This document shows, piece by piece, positions 25,506 to 35,275 of a stretch of 64,000 nucleotides of DNA. The stretch's first letter is position 1, and each line of letters starts with the position of its first letter. Location of the stretch: positions 3,965,001 through 4,029,000 of the forward strand of contig NC_008321.1 in the NCBI RefSeq assembly GCF_000014685.1, written 5' to 3'. Under the pieces are notes generated by a model. The model did not search any database. It was not told the origin of the DNA and worked only from the letters and a program-made list of their open reading frames with translations. A program made the translations under genes and the position numbers. Source of the stretch: Shewanella sp. MR-4 (GTDB lineage: Bacteria > Pseudomonadota > Gammaproteobacteria > Enterobacterales > Shewanellaceae).

Positions 25506-25525
25506 ATCTAAGGTTTTACGCAGGC

Positions 25526-26467
25526 TTAATTATCGAATTGCATCAAAAAATCTAAGCTTGGGGCGAAGAAAGAAGAGCCCGTCAAGGCACTGGTGAAGTG
25601 CATCAAATGGTCGTGATTACCCGCACCATCGCCAAACACCATGCTGTGGAGCATCTTTTCGAAGTGCTCTGGCGTACGGCAGGTTGAAATAAACATCAGC
25701 CCCTGCTCCTTGAGCGAGCCGTAAGGCATGCTCTGGCGCAAAATCTCAATCGACTTGCCGTTGTCATCCTTGAGGTTTACCCGCTTGATATGGCTAGTTA
25801 ATGGCTTATCTTCGGACTCGTATTCGATATTGTCTTGTTTGGTGCGACCGATAATATCTTCTTGCTTTTTAAGCGGTAATCTATGCCACTTACTCAAGTT
25901 GTGGGCGTACTTTTGCACGTGAATGTAGCTGCCGCCTTTAAATTCAGGATCTTCATCCCCGACTAAGGCGACCTCTTGACGATGGCGTCCTTTAGGGTTT
26001 TCGGTGCCATCGACAAAGCCCGTTAAGTCGCGACTATCCATAAATCTAAAGCCGCGTTCCTCTTCGACTAACTCGACTAAGTCTTCGAACATTTGGCTGA
26101 TTTCGTTGGCGACTAAATGCAAAATGTCGTAGCGGTCGCAGCGAATGTGCACAAACAGATCGTATTCGATCGCAGGTGCCTCACGGTTACCCGCTTGCAT
26201 CGCTGGGAATGGTTTGAGCATTTCGGGGCGAGCATCAGGATAGAGGCTGTCCCAATAGTTGGCGCCTATGCCCACAAAACCATTGAATGCGCTGTCGGAA
26301 TATTGATCCGTCAACTCATAAATATACTGCGCAACGTTGGCAATACAGGGACGCAATTGCGATTCAACGTTATCGTTGTCGCTCGCATTAAACATCAAAT
26401 AGACGCTATGTAAGTTTCCCTCTGCACACACACCCAACTGTTCACGCGGCATATTTTGAATATCCAT
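25526..26467 (-). CDS. Dyp-type heme peroxidase
   Basis: A 313-residue dye-decolorising peroxidase. The family GxxDG motif is GFVDGTENPKGRHRQ, with the distal Asp and Arg used for peroxide cleavage; the proximal His is likely in HVQKYAHNLSKWHRL. Closely similar to the S. oneidensis Dyp protein known as TyrA. No signal peptide, so cytoplasmic. The ATG at 26467 (MDIQNM) follows GGGTGAT at good spacing; an upstream in-frame start is less supported. Monocistronic. Confidence 0.93.
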   Translation of the reverse strand: MDIQNMPREQLGVCAEGNLHSVYLMFNASDNDNVESQLRPCIANVAQYIYELTDQYSDSAFNGFVGIGANYWDSLYPDARPEMLKPFPAMQAGNREAPAIEYDLFVHIRCDRYDILHLVANEISQMFEDLVELVEEERGFRFMDSRDLTGFVDGTENPKGRHRQEVALVGDEDPEFKGGSYIHVQKYAHNLSKWHRLPLKKQEDIIGRTKQDNIEYESEDKPLTSHIKRVNLKDDNGKSIEILRQSMPYGSLKEQGLMFISTCRTPEHFEKMLHSMVFGDGAGNHDHLMHFTSALTGSSFFAPSLDFLMQFDN

Positions 26468-26596
26468 CTGGTTATCACCCTTTTGTCGATTCATTTTCGG
26501 CAATATTATCCGCAACTTTACCTGAAAATGACATTAAGTAACGCACAGTTTGTCCGTCTTTGTAATGTAAACACGTTTGTAGACTGGAATATAAAA

Positions 26597-26624
26597 ATTG
26601 ACGAGGCCATTACGCCTCGTCAAT
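26597..26624 (-). terminator. Hairpin terminator after ggt
   Basis: Perfect 11-bp inverted repeat attgacgaggc / gcctcgtcaat. On the minus strand it is followed by tttttatatt; it is about 50 bases past the ggt stop. Confidence 0.8.
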
Positions 26625-26673
26625 CAGTCTTGCGCAAGCTTCGGCGCTCATTACGCCGCAAGCAAATTATGCC

Positions 26674-28386
26674 TTAGTAACCCGCGGCATAACCGTCTTT
26701 ACGGCTTTCGGAGGCGCCGCGGTAAACGCCCGTTTCAGCATTAAAACCAATGGCTTGATATCCGCCAAAATCACCAAGCCCATCGCGGAGCACATGGCCT
26801 TTCTTAATCAGCTCACGGCGAGTTTCAACGGGGAAGCCTGATTCCAAGCTCACATAGCCACCGTCATTCATCACCTCGCCCGTAGGCTCGGTCGAACCTG
26901 TGTGCAAAATTCTGGGGGCATCGCCCGCTTCTTGCAAGTTCATTTTAAAATCAATCAGATTAACAATGATCTGCGCGTGCATTTGCGGCTGCGTTGCACC
27001 GCCCATCACCCCAAAACTTAGCCAAGGTTTACCGTCTTTAGTTACAAAGGCGGGAATAATGGTATGGAAGGGGCGCTTACCCGGCGCGTAGGTGTTGAAA
27101 CGACCTTCGGTGAGATCGAACATCTGCCCGCGATCCTGCAGCACAAAGCCGAGATCCGGTGGCGTCATACCTGAGCCCATGCCGCGGTAGTTACTCTGGA
27201 TCAGCGACACCATATTGCCGTCTTTATCTGCGGTTGTCAGATACACAGTATCCCCATGTTGCAGCGCAGGATTACCCGCATCGACACTCTTAGCCGCCTT
27301 GTTTAAGTCGATGAGCTTGGCGCGATCGTAATTATATTGCTGCGAAATCAGATCTTTAACTGGCACTTTATTAAAGGCCATATCGGCATAGAATTTCGCG
27401 CGGTCGGCAAAGGCAAGTTTTTTGGCCTCTACGAATAAATGCACATATTCGGGGCTGTTAAAGCCCATGGCCGCGACATCGAAGGGCTCCATGGTTTTTA
27501 AGATCTGTAGTGCAGCAATCCCCTGCCCGTTAGGCGGCAATTCCCACACATCGTAGCCACGGTAGTTAGCCGATACGGGTTCAACCCAGTCGCTAGTATG
27601 GCTGGCTAGGTCTTCATAACTGAGGTAACCGCCTTGAGCCTTAATGTATTTATCTATGCTCTTGGCAATGTCGCCCTTATAGAATGCGTCGCGACCGCCC
27701 TTGGCAATTTTCTCGTAGGTGTTTGCTAATGCGGGATTTTTAAAGATTTCCCCTACCGCAGGCATTTTGCCATTGGGCATATAGGTTTCTTTAAAACCGG
27801 GGAATTGCCCGAGTTTTTTACCACTGCCATTAAGATAATAAGCAATCAGCTCAGAAACGGGGAAACCTTCGCGGGCATAACGAATCGCTGGCGCTAAATT
27901 ATCGGCCATCGGCAGTTTGCCGAACTTATCGTGCAGCTCGAACCATCCATCCACCGCACCGGGAACCGATACGGGCAGCGGCCCAAAGGGCGGTAAGTAA
28001 TCTAAGCCGAGGGATTTGAGCTTCTCTAGGGTTAAGGATTTGGGGCTACGACCCGAGGCATTGAGGCCATAGAGTTTTTTATCTTTAGCGCTCCAGACAA
28101 TAGCAAATAAATCGCCGCCAACCCCGGCACCTGTAGGCTCGACTAAGCCCAGCATGGCATTGGCTGCAATCGCCGCATCCACGGCACTGCCACCCTGTTT
28201 TAATACATCAATCGCCACCTGTGTCGCTAGCGGTTGGCTGGTCGCTGCCATCCCATGGGTGGCATACACTTCTGAGCGCGTCGCAAAGGCTTTACCCGTG
28301 ATCCTATCCATGGCCAATACTCCCGATGACGACATTGCTGTCGCCACTGTGACTAAGGTACAAATTGATTTTATTGTTTTTATCAT
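26674..28386 (-). CDS. ggt: Gamma-glutamyltransferase
   Basis: A 570-residue Ntn-hydrolase precursor that hydrolyses or transfers the gamma-glutamyl group of glutathione. An N-terminal signal peptide (about residues 1-25) sends it to the periplasm. The self-cleavage/catalytic Thr is at about residue 380 in HGDTVYLTTADKDGN; it would give ~40 and ~20 kDa chains. The family segment GVGGDLFAIVW is present. The start ATG at 28386 has a perfect GGAGG four bases upstream. Monocistronic. Confidence 0.93.
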   Translation of the reverse strand: MIKTIKSICTLVTVATAMSSSGVLAMDRITGKAFATRSEVYATHGMAATSQPLATQVAIDVLKQGGSAVDAAIAANAMLGLVEPTGAGVGGDLFAIVWSAKDKKLYGLNASGRSPKSLTLEKLKSLGLDYLPPFGPLPVSVPGAVDGWFELHDKFGKLPMADNLAPAIRYAREGFPVSELIAYYLNGSGKKLGQFPGFKETYMPNGKMPAVGEIFKNPALANTYEKIAKGGRDAFYKGDIAKSIDKYIKAQGGYLSYEDLASHTSDWVEPVSANYRGYDVWELPPNGQGIAALQILKTMEPFDVAAMGFNSPEYVHLFVEAKKLAFADRAKFYADMAFNKVPVKDLISQQYNYDRAKLIDLNKAAKSVDAGNPALQHGDTVYLTTADKDGNMVSLIQSNYRGMGSGMTPPDLGFVLQDRGQMFDLTEGRFNTYAPGKRPFHTIIPAFVTKDGKPWLSFGVMGGATQPQMHAQIIVNLIDFKMNLQEAGDAPRILHTGSTEPTGEVMNDGGYVSLESGFPVETRRELIKKGHVLRDGLGDFGGYQAIGFNAETGVYRGASESRKDGYAAGY

Positions 28387-28525
28387 AATTCCTCCCACTC
28401 TGGAGGAATTAAGGTAACAAGGAAGGCTGAAAATATCAGCAATCTAGAGGTTTTTTACCCAAGTTAAACGTAAGCAAAAATGTCATACTTTATGCTGATA
28501 CAGTGACATATCCTCTGCAGCCTGC

Positions 28526-29575
28526 TTAAGACTCAAATAGCACCAGAGAATGTGGTTCAGTGCTTAATCCCACTCGCTGGCCAACATTCAACTGCATGAT
28601 TTGACTGCGTACTTCAACATCATGAGCGTGGGACGCCGCCTCGACTTTCACCCAATAATGGCAAAATGCCCCGAGGAAGCGCCGCTCGGTAATCGTCCCC
28701 ACACCCGCATCATCGGCGCTAAGCGCCAATTGCTGTGGCCGTAAAAACACTTGCCCATTAAAAGCATGGGATTGCGACAAGGGCGTCAGGCTGCGCAGCT
28801 CACCAATCGGGGTGGCAACACTATGGCCATCGAGCACTTCGGCGGGTAAGTAGTTGCCACTGCCGAGAAAATCCGCCACATAGCGGCTATTGGGCGCGGC
28901 ATATAAGTCCTCGGCGCGGCCATGCTGCACTATCACGCCTTGGTTGAAAATGGCTAAGGTATCGGCAAAGACGAAGGCCTCATCCTTGCTGTGGGTCACA
29001 AATACCGCGCTGACATTACGCTGTTTGAGTATGCTGCGGATCTCCGCCATCATGCTGTGGCGCACTTGGGCATCGATATTCGAAAAAGGCTCATCGAGTA
29101 ACAGCAATTGCGGCTCATAGGCTAGTGCGCGTGCAATCGACACCCGCTGCTGCTGCCCGCCAGATAGCTCATGGGGATAGCGTTTGGCTAACCCTTCGAG
29201 TTTCACTAGGGCGAGCATGTCATCTAACCGCGCCTTGCGCTGCGCAGGCGTTAATTTTGCCACACCAAAGAGAATATTCTCGGCGACGGTCAAATGGGGG
29301 AACAAGGCATAGTCTTGGAAAATCATCCCTATACCCCGTTGCTCACTCGGCACAAATTGCCCTGCGCCGCTAACCGTCTTGCCATTAATTTGGATTTCAC
29401 CTTGGCTGATGGCCTGCAATCCTGCCACAGCCCTGAGCAAAGTGGTTTTGCCGCAGCCACTTGGGCCTAACAGCGCAAGGATTTCCCCTTGCGCCAAGGT
29501 TAAATCTAAGCCTTTGAGTACCTGTTGGCCCTGATAATCGCTATGAACTTGATGAAGACTGAGGGTACTGGTCAT
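28526..29575 (-). CDS. fbpC: Fe(III) ABC transporter ATP-binding protein
   Basis: A 349-residue ATPase. Walker A GPSGCGKTT, signature LSGGQQQRVSIARAL, Walker B LLLLDEPFSNID, and a C-terminal TOBE-like regulatory domain (about 245-349). FbpC-type subunits drive ferric iron uptake; spermidine or thiamine transport is possible from this gene alone but the binding protein and Fur-like site favour iron. It overlaps the permease gene by four bases (ATGA), so they are cotranslated. Confidence 0.92.
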   Translation of the reverse strand: MTSTLSLHQVHSDYQGQQVLKGLDLTLAQGEILALLGPSGCGKTTLLRAVAGLQAISQGEIQINGKTVSGAGQFVPSEQRGIGMIFQDYALFPHLTVAENILFGVAKLTPAQRKARLDDMLALVKLEGLAKRYPHELSGGQQQRVSIARALAYEPQLLLLDEPFSNIDAQVRHSMMAEIRSILKQRNVSAVFVTHSKDEAFVFADTLAIFNQGVIVQHGRAEDLYAAPNSRYVADFLGSGNYLPAEVLDGHSVATPIGELRSLTPLSQSHAFNGQVFLRPQQLALSADDAGVGTITERRFLGAFCHYWVKVEAASHAHDVEVRSQIMQLNVGQRVGLSTEPHSLVLFES

Positions 29576-31206
29576 CGGCTATCTTGCTCCAAGGAACGGT
29601 TTAAATAAATCAGCGGGACTAAACCCACGAGTACAATCACAATGGCGGGCAAGGCGCCATGTTCAAGCTTTTCGTCTGAGACAAACTGGAAGACATAGGT
29701 GGCGAGATTCTCAAATCCTATGGGCCGCAGCAACAATGCCGCCGGTAATTCTTTCATGCTTTCGATAAACACCAGCAATGCCCCAGCAAATAAACCCTTA
29801 GTGAGCAGCGGCAGATGCACTCTTTGCAATAGTCGGCTAGGGCTCTGCCCTAAGGTCAGGCTCACCATGTCCAGTGACGGCGAAATGCGTTTATAGCTAG
29901 TCTCTACGCTGCCGATGGCGATAGCCACAAAGCGCACACAAAAGGCAAAAACCAGCGCGGCCGTACTGCCCGTAAGCAGGAGCCCTGGGCCTGTCATCCC
30001 CAACCAATCGGCTAAGTCGTTGATCGCAAAATCGAGCAGGGTTAATGGCACCAGTACGCCAATCGCAAGTACTGTGCCAGGCAAGGCATAGCCAGTCGAT
30101 GCCAAACGTGATGGCAGCGCATCGCTCGCTCTTGGGCTCACGCGGCGAATAAACATCAATATCAATGCAATCGTGCTGCACACTAGGCTAGTGATGAGTG
30201 CAAGGCTCAAGCTATTCACGCTCAATTGCCAGAAAATCGGATCCCAGCTCTGCTCAAAATAATCGATGGCATAGGAAAGTAAAATCCCGCTTGGCAGCAC
30301 AAAGGCCAGCACGAGCAAGGTGATGCAATAGCCGAGGGCAAACAGGGTTTGCATCGGTGAGAGCCGATATAAATCGCTCGCTTGAATACGGGACTGTTTT
30401 TGGAATAACTGCTGCTTACGGCGAGCAAAACGTTCCATTCCAATCAGACTAAACACTACCAAGAGAATAATGGCCGAGAGCTTAGCCGCCGCAGTCAAAT
30501 TGCCATAACCTAGCCAAGTGTCATACACGGCAGTGGTCAGGGTTGGTACGGCAAAGTAGTTGACCGTGGCAAAATCCGCCGCGGTCTCCATCGCCACTAA
30601 AGCCACGCCCACGGCCAAAGCGGGCCTTGCCATAGGTAAGGATAAACGCCAAAAACTCTGCCACGGCGAGCACCCCATAATCCTAGAGGCGTGGGCCAAG
30701 CTTAGGGATTGCTCCATAAACGCGGTACGCGCCAACAGATAAATATAGGGAAAGAGCACCAACGACAACACGCACGCCGCGCCACCTAAGGTACGAATAT
30801 CGGGGAAAAAGTAATCCTGCGGCGAACTCCAACCAAACACAGAGCGAAGCCCGGTTTGCACTGGGCCTGCGTAATCGAGTAAATCGGTATACACGTAGGC
30901 AACAATGTAGGCTGGCATGGCCAAGGGGAGCAATAAGGCCCATTGCAGATAACGCCTAGCAACAAACTCACAGCGCGCCATTAACCAAGCGCAGGGCAGT
31001 GCCAACAAGAGTGAACCAATACTCACCCACAGGATCAACCATAGGCTGTTGGAGATATATGTGGGTAATACAGTGGAGAGCAGATGACCAAAGACGGCCT
31101 CATCGGGCTGCGCCGCCTGAAGAATTAACGCAAAGAGGGGTAACACCAGTAGCGCGGCTATGGCATAACCAGTAAGCGACCAGCTTCTGGCTAATCCTAA
31201 AATCAT
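29572..31206 (-). CDS. fbpB: Fe(III) ABC transporter permease, fused two-domain type
   Basis: A 544-residue inner membrane protein with about 12 hydrophobic helices in two duplicated permease halves, each carrying the EAA-like loop (for example HASRIMGCSPWQSFWRLSLP in half one and TLGQSPSRLLQRVHLPLL in half two). This FbpB/SfuB architecture is typical of ferric iron importers. Second gene in an operon binding protein-permease-ATPase. Confidence 0.93.
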   Translation of the reverse strand: MILGLARSWSLTGYAIAALLVLPLFALILQAAQPDEAVFGHLLSTVLPTYISNSLWLILWVSIGSLLLALPCAWLMARCEFVARRYLQWALLLPLAMPAYIVAYVYTDLLDYAGPVQTGLRSVFGWSSPQDYFFPDIRTLGGAACVLSLVLFPYIYLLARTAFMEQSLSLAHASRIMGCSPWQSFWRLSLPMARPALAVGVALVAMETAADFATVNYFAVPTLTTAVYDTWLGYGNLTAAAKLSAIILLVVFSLIGMERFARRKQQLFQKQSRIQASDLYRLSPMQTLFALGYCITLLVLAFVLPSGILLSYAIDYFEQSWDPIFWQLSVNSLSLALITSLVCSTIALILMFIRRVSPRASDALPSRLASTGYALPGTVLAIGVLVPLTLLDFAINDLADWLGMTGPGLLLTGSTAALVFAFCVRFVAIAIGSVETSYKRISPSLDMVSLTLGQSPSRLLQRVHLPLLTKGLFAGALLVFIESMKELPAALLLRPIGFENLATYVFQFVSDEKLEHGALPAIVIVLVGLVPLIYLNRSLEQDSR

Positions 31207-31295
31207 GTGGATCCTTTAACCTAAGTGCGCCAATCAAGGCGCACTTATCACTGTCTAACTATCTTCATTATCTGGCTATCGATTGTAACGCCAAA

Positions 31296-32303
31296 CTAGA
31301 GATCGAACTGAACTTCATCTAACAATTTCACCGCCGCTTGGTGGTATTCCGCCAATTTGAAAATCGGTAATTGGTCGGATTTAAACTCGCCCCACGAAGC
31401 AACTAAAGTTGAAGGCGCGACATCGGCTTTCACCGGATACTCCATGTTTACTTCGGCATAGGCTTTTTGTGCCACATCCGCAGACAGAAACTCCATCAAC
31501 TTGATTGCATTGTCTTTATTCGGCGCATGGCGAGTGAGCACCATACCAGAAACGTTCACATGGGCACCGCGATCGGCTTGGTTCGGGAAGTTAATCACTA
31601 CGGCTTCAGCCCAGCTCTTTTGCTCCGGATCTTGCAGCATATTGCCGTAGTAGTAGCTGTTACCAATGGCGATATCACACAAGCCCTCTTTAACCGCCTT
31701 CACCTGCGCTCTATCGTTACCCTGAGGCTTGCGTGCCAAGTTGGTTTTCACACCTTGCAACCAAGTCTTAGTGTCGGCCTCACCGTGGTGGGCGATCATA
31801 GACGCCACTAAGGCGATGTTGTAAGGATGCTTGCCACTGCGGGTACAGATCTTGCCTTTGTACTTAGGATCGGCCAACTCTTCGTAGCTGATGGCTTGTG
31901 GGCCGAGACGATCTTTTGCCGTATAGAGATTACGCACACGCATCGTTAAGGCATACCATTGTCCATCGGGATCGCGGTATTGCGCGGGGATATTGCTATT
32001 GAGCTGCTCACTTTTCACGGGAGAAGTCAGGTCTTTGTCAACCAATTCAACCAAGCGAGAGAAATCTGAAGTTAACACTAAATCCGCAGGGGATAAACGG
32101 CCTTCACGGGCGATACGCTCGGCAATACCGTCTTTCGCAAAGACAAAATTTACCCCTATGCCTGTTTCCTCTGTAAAACGCTTCAGAATAGGCTCAACCA
32201 AAAACGGCTGACGGTAGGAGTAAACGGTTAATGTCTCATCAGCGCTAGCCGAATTCGCAACCGACATTAACCCAAGTAAAGCGGCACAAGTTACCCATTT
32301 CAT
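31296..32303 (-). CDS. fbpA: Fe(III) ABC transporter periplasmic binding protein
   Basis: A 335-residue protein with an N-terminal signal peptide (cleavage near ANSASADETL). The mature part starts LTVYSYRQPFLVEPIL, as in FbpA/FutA ferric-binding proteins. A paired tyrosine motif is visible in IGNSYYYGNML, and tyrosines are the usual iron ligands. The ATG at 32303 (MKWVTC) is chosen for the signal peptide; an earlier in-frame start is unlikely. First gene of the operon and behind a Fur-like palindrome. Confidence 0.92.
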   Translation of the reverse strand: MKWVTCAALLGLMSVANSASADETLTVYSYRQPFLVEPILKRFTEETGIGVNFVFAKDGIAERIAREGRLSPADLVLTSDFSRLVELVDKDLTSPVKSEQLNSNIPAQYRDPDGQWYALTMRVRNLYTAKDRLGPQAISYEELADPKYKGKICTRSGKHPYNIALVASMIAHHGEADTKTWLQGVKTNLARKPQGNDRAQVKAVKEGLCDIAIGNSYYYGNMLQDPEQKSWAEAVVINFPNQADRGAHVNVSGMVLTRHAPNKDNAIKLMEFLSADVAQKAYAEVNMEYPVKADVAPSTLVASWGEFKSDQLPIFKLAEYHQAAVKLLDEVQFDL

Positions 32304-32358
32304 TCGCGATTTCTCCCCAAAATGATGACAGCAAGCGTGAGTCAATTCTTAAGACTAT

Positions 32359-32379
32359 TAATGATAATAGTTATCAGTT
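32359..32379. promoter_or_regulatory. Fur-box-like site upstream of the iron transporter
   Basis: The perfect palindrome tgataa-tag-ttatca at 32362-32376 sits inside taatgataatagttatcagt, close to the Fur consensus. It is about 55-75 bases before the fbpA start, so iron repression is expected. Confidence 0.75.
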
Positions 32380-32521
32380 GCGTAAGAGTAATAGATCAAA
32401 TGAAGTAGGGCAATAGGTTGATTAACTTTTTGTTTTTAATGAAATAAAACTTAAAACTGGTGATTATCTCAAACCAAACTAAACTGAACCTTAATTTGCT
32501 AAAAATACATGAGGAGGCGGT

Positions 32522-32944
32522 ATGTTGGGCGTTTTACTACTGCTGGTCATCGCGGTAGCGCTACTCGCGTTTATGACACTCAAACGCGGTCCTAAAAAGC
32601 GCAAGCACTTTGTCAAACTCATGGAAACCGTGAAAAAGAAAAATCAACGGCTTGCAGCTCAGGATCGACGCTTCCATTGCGTCAGCATCGAAAATGAAGG
32701 CAGTTGCTGTGATCAGGTAGATGAACTCAAAGGGAAGCGTTTTCTGTCAAAGGAAGCCCCAGAACTCCCCATGGAAGAATGCACTATGGCCAATTGCCAG
32801 TGCCGCTATCAACACTATGATGATAGACGCCAAACCGGTAATGATCGTAGGGTAGATTACGGCATTACCAAGGATCTCTACGGCGCGTTTGGTGAACATA
32901 ATCGCCGTGAGACCCATAGAGGCCGCCGCTCGACAGACCATTAA
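32522..32944 (+). CDS. Membrane-anchored Cys-rich protein, unknown function
   Basis: A 140-residue protein: one N-terminal helix (residues 1-20), a lysine-rich stretch (KRGPKKRKHFVKLMETVKKK), a Cys cluster (HCVSIENEGSCCDQ, CTMANCQC), then two arginine-rich repeats (DDRRQTGNDRRVDYG and HNRRETHRGRRSTDH). The RR..DRR pattern resembles cytoplasmic tails of PilZ-associated small proteins, but I assign no function. The AGGAGGCGGT ribosome binding site before the ATG at 32522 is strong. Conserved in my memory among Shewanella as a hypothetical protein. Divergent from fbpA. Confidence 0.75.
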   Translation: MLGVLLLLVIAVALLAFMTLKRGPKKRKHFVKLMETVKKKNQRLAAQDRRFHCVSIENEGSCCDQVDELKGKRFLSKEAPELPMEECTMANCQCRYQHYDDRRQTGNDRRVDYGITKDLYGAFGEHNRRETHRGRRSTDH

Positions 32945-32951
32945 ACGCCTT

Positions 32952-33548
32952 TTACGCTGGGCGAGTTTCCACAAACGCCGGGAGATCGCGCATTTCACTA
33001 AACCAGAGCGAGGTCGCGGGAGCCACTTTACGCCAATCGAGTTCTGGATGTCTGAAATCCACATAATCTAATAAGCAAATTAAAGCTAATTGTGGCGCCT
33101 GAATCGTTGCCTGAGTGATCACACTCTGGTGTTCCATTTGCATCAAACCCCGCAGCAGCGCTTGCTCAAAACGCGATGTCCAAAAGGCCGATCTCACCCC
33201 TTCCTCTTCACGCATTTGTTCTTGGCGCAATTTTACTGCGCTATCGATAAGACCTTTGATCATCGAATATTGGCACTGCAATACCCAATTATTCACTTGG
33301 CCACCGAACATCTGCTGCTCACCTAATTCGGCGTCTAAATAGCGTATGATCACTTCGCTATCGAAGATAGGCACACCATCGTTGGTAATGAGGCAAGGGA
33401 TCTGCCCAAGCGGGTTAACATCGAGCAGCTCGGCGGTGTTTTCCATCGGATTGACTAAGACTTCTTTGATATCCTTAATCCCTAAATAACGGATTAATGT
33501 GCGAACACAGCGAGCATAGGGTGAAGCGAGGGAGCAGAGCAACTTCAT
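32952..33548 (-). CDS. Glutathione S-transferase family protein
   Basis: A 198-residue protein. The N-terminal thioredoxin-like domain opens MKLLCSLASPYARCVRTLIR and contains the cis-Pro and Ser/Glu elements NPLGQIPCLI and IFDSEVIIRYLD that bind glutathione. The C-terminal helical domain follows. Substrate unknown. Start ATG 33548 with an AAGGA site; a TTG directly upstream is also in frame. It ends eight bases from the converging Cys-rich gene. Confidence 0.9.
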   Translation of the reverse strand: MKLLCSLASPYARCVRTLIRYLGIKDIKEVLVNPMENTAELLDVNPLGQIPCLITNDGVPIFDSEVIIRYLDAELGEQQMFGGQVNNWVLQCQYSMIKGLIDSAVKLRQEQMREEEGVRSAFWTSRFEQALLRGLMQMEHQSVITQATIQAPQLALICLLDYVDFRHPELDWRKVAPATSLWFSEMRDLPAFVETRPA

Positions 33549-33618
33549 CAAAAAATCCTTCTATATGACTGACATTAAAACGATTAAGACTAATTATTTG
33601 TCATTAACACTCAACCGA

Positions 33619-34368
33619 TTACCAATACTTCTCGACGGTAATTTGTCCCGGAGCGCGGCGTAAATTCTTCGCGAGTCCCTTGTCGAGCAACGCGGCCTGC
33701 GCGCCACTGATCATCCCCGGATTACCACAAATCATCACCTGTGAATCCGCCGCGCTGAGCGCTAAACCGACTTTAGCTTCAATCTCTCCCGAGACTAAGC
33801 CATCGGGGATACGGCATTGCAGTGCATCGTCAAGCTTTTCACGGGTGACGGTTAAACACAGGATAAACTGATCAGGATATTGCACCGAATAAGCCTTTAA
33901 TTTATCAAGGTAAGCTAAATCTTTAGCTTCGCGGACACCATAGACGAGCACGACTTTTTCGAAACGCTGCCAAGGCTCTGGCGTATCGAGCATAGATAAA
34001 AATGGCCCCACGGCCGTGCCCGTGGCTAACAGCCATAAGTGAGGGCCTTGCCCTGCTCCCTTAGGGATCTCATCTAAAGTCATAAAGCCTGTGGCTGTGG
34101 GGGTGATCTCGATTTCATCCCCGATGGCAAGATTTTGTAATTGTGGGGATAACTGGCCCTCTTCTACGGCGACAGCCAAGATTTCGGCATAGGGTTTATC
34201 GGGGGAATTAACCAGGGAATAAGCTCTAGCGACACGCTTATCATCTTGCAGCTGACTGAGTTTAATAAATTGACCCGGAATAAAGGGCGCCAGTTCGGCC
34301 GCTATCCGCAGCGAAAATAATTTATCACTCCAATCAATACGTTCAATAACACGTCCCCTAGTCCACAT
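33619..34368 (-). CDS. fpr: Ferredoxin-NADP reductase
   Basis: A 249-residue FAD enzyme moving electrons between NADPH and ferredoxin or flavodoxin. FAD motif RAYSLVNSPDKPYAEIL, NADP-binding LLATGTAVGPFLSML and MICGNPGMISGAQ, and a C-terminal VEKYW that stacks on the flavin, as in E. coli Fpr. Links to iron-sulfur repair and oxidative stress are known for the family. Monocistronic here. Confidence 0.94.
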   Translation of the reverse strand: MWTRGRVIERIDWSDKLFSLRIAAELAPFIPGQFIKLSQLQDDKRVARAYSLVNSPDKPYAEILAVAVEEGQLSPQLQNLAIGDEIEITPTATGFMTLDEIPKGAGQGPHLWLLATGTAVGPFLSMLDTPEPWQRFEKVVLVYGVREAKDLAYLDKLKAYSVQYPDQFILCLTVTREKLDDALQCRIPDGLVSGEIEAKVGLALSAADSQVMICGNPGMISGAQAALLDKGLAKNLRRAPGQITVEKYW

Positions 34369-34430
34369 AACTCGCCCTCAAGCAAAACGTTAAATAGACC
34401 CCTAGCATAGACTGTTCTCTGCGCAACAAA

Positions 34431-34452
34431 AACCCCTTATTGCAAGGGGCTT
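34431..34452 (-). terminator. Terminator of the DUF5610 gene
   Basis: Hairpin cccctt-attgc-aagggg. On the minus strand it is followed by tttttgttg; about 45 bases after the stop codon. Confidence 0.75.
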
Positions 34453-34497
34453 AACACAAGGGAAATGGCAACAACATTGAGTGCTAAGCGCGGGACA

Positions 34498-35106
34498 TTA
34501 TGCGCTAGCCGTTTGTGTCTCATCTGGTTTCTTATTGAAGCTATCTCGGAAGGCCTGCAATCCCTCTTGCACTAATCCATAGGTTTTATCGACGCCATCG
34601 GCGATATCCCCTTGCAGCACTTTAAGGCCGGACAAAATATCCCGCGCCTCCTTAAAGCCATTATCGATAGCGCCGCCTATGATGCTCATAAAACTGTCGA
34701 GCTGATCGTTCAGACTCATATTCGAATTTTGCTGTTGGTGAATGCTAAAAAATTGCGTCGCAAAACTCACAATCCTATCGGCCGTCGCCTCGGGAGAATA
34801 ATCGACGTTATTGTCATAGTTAGTTTGGGTAGCATTTGGCCCCATCGAAGGCGCTAATTCCTTATCTATCGCTTCAATTGCCGCGCGATAAAGTAACGCC
34901 ATGGATTGATCACCGGATTTTAGACTCACTTCTTCCTGTGCCGACAAAATAGCCTGGTTCATTAGCTGCTTACTGGTTTGGTATGCAGTCTGTTTGCCGG
35001 GCGCTTCCACATTTTTCGTCTTTTCACTATTAGCAGCGGCATTGTCAGCATACTTCTTATGGGGCGTAGCAGGCGTCTGTACCTGTACAGGGTTGTTGAT
35101 TTCCAT
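34498..35106 (-). CDS. DUF5610 domain protein
   Basis: A 202-residue protein. The C-terminal ~130 residues match my memory of DUF5610: LLYRAAIEAIDKELAPSMG, YSPEATADRIVSFATQFF, IGGAIDNGFKEARDIL, and GLVQEGLQAFRDSF. Similar proteins occur in Vibrio and Shewanella without known function. The N-terminal ~70 residues look disordered. The ATG at 35106 (MEINNPVQ) is preferred over a hydrophobic in-frame extension upstream. Confidence 0.8.
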   Translation of the reverse strand: MEINNPVQVQTPATPHKKYADNAAANSEKTKNVEAPGKQTAYQTSKQLMNQAILSAQEEVSLKSGDQSMALLYRAAIEAIDKELAPSMGPNATQTNYDNNVDYSPEATADRIVSFATQFFSIHQQQNSNMSLNDQLDSFMSIIGGAIDNGFKEARDILSGLKVLQGDIADGVDKTYGLVQEGLQAFRDSFNKKPDETQTASA

Positions 35107-35275
35107 GATGCTAATCCATTCAATTTGGGATGACTTTATTATCGACCAAAAATTGAGCAACTTTAGTAATTTTATAAATTGCAGTACCATCACAACCTAA
35201 GGCAATGATACCCATGATGAATCTACTCGCCTCAGCATCACACTTGCATACGCCCATTAGATAAGGATATACGGC

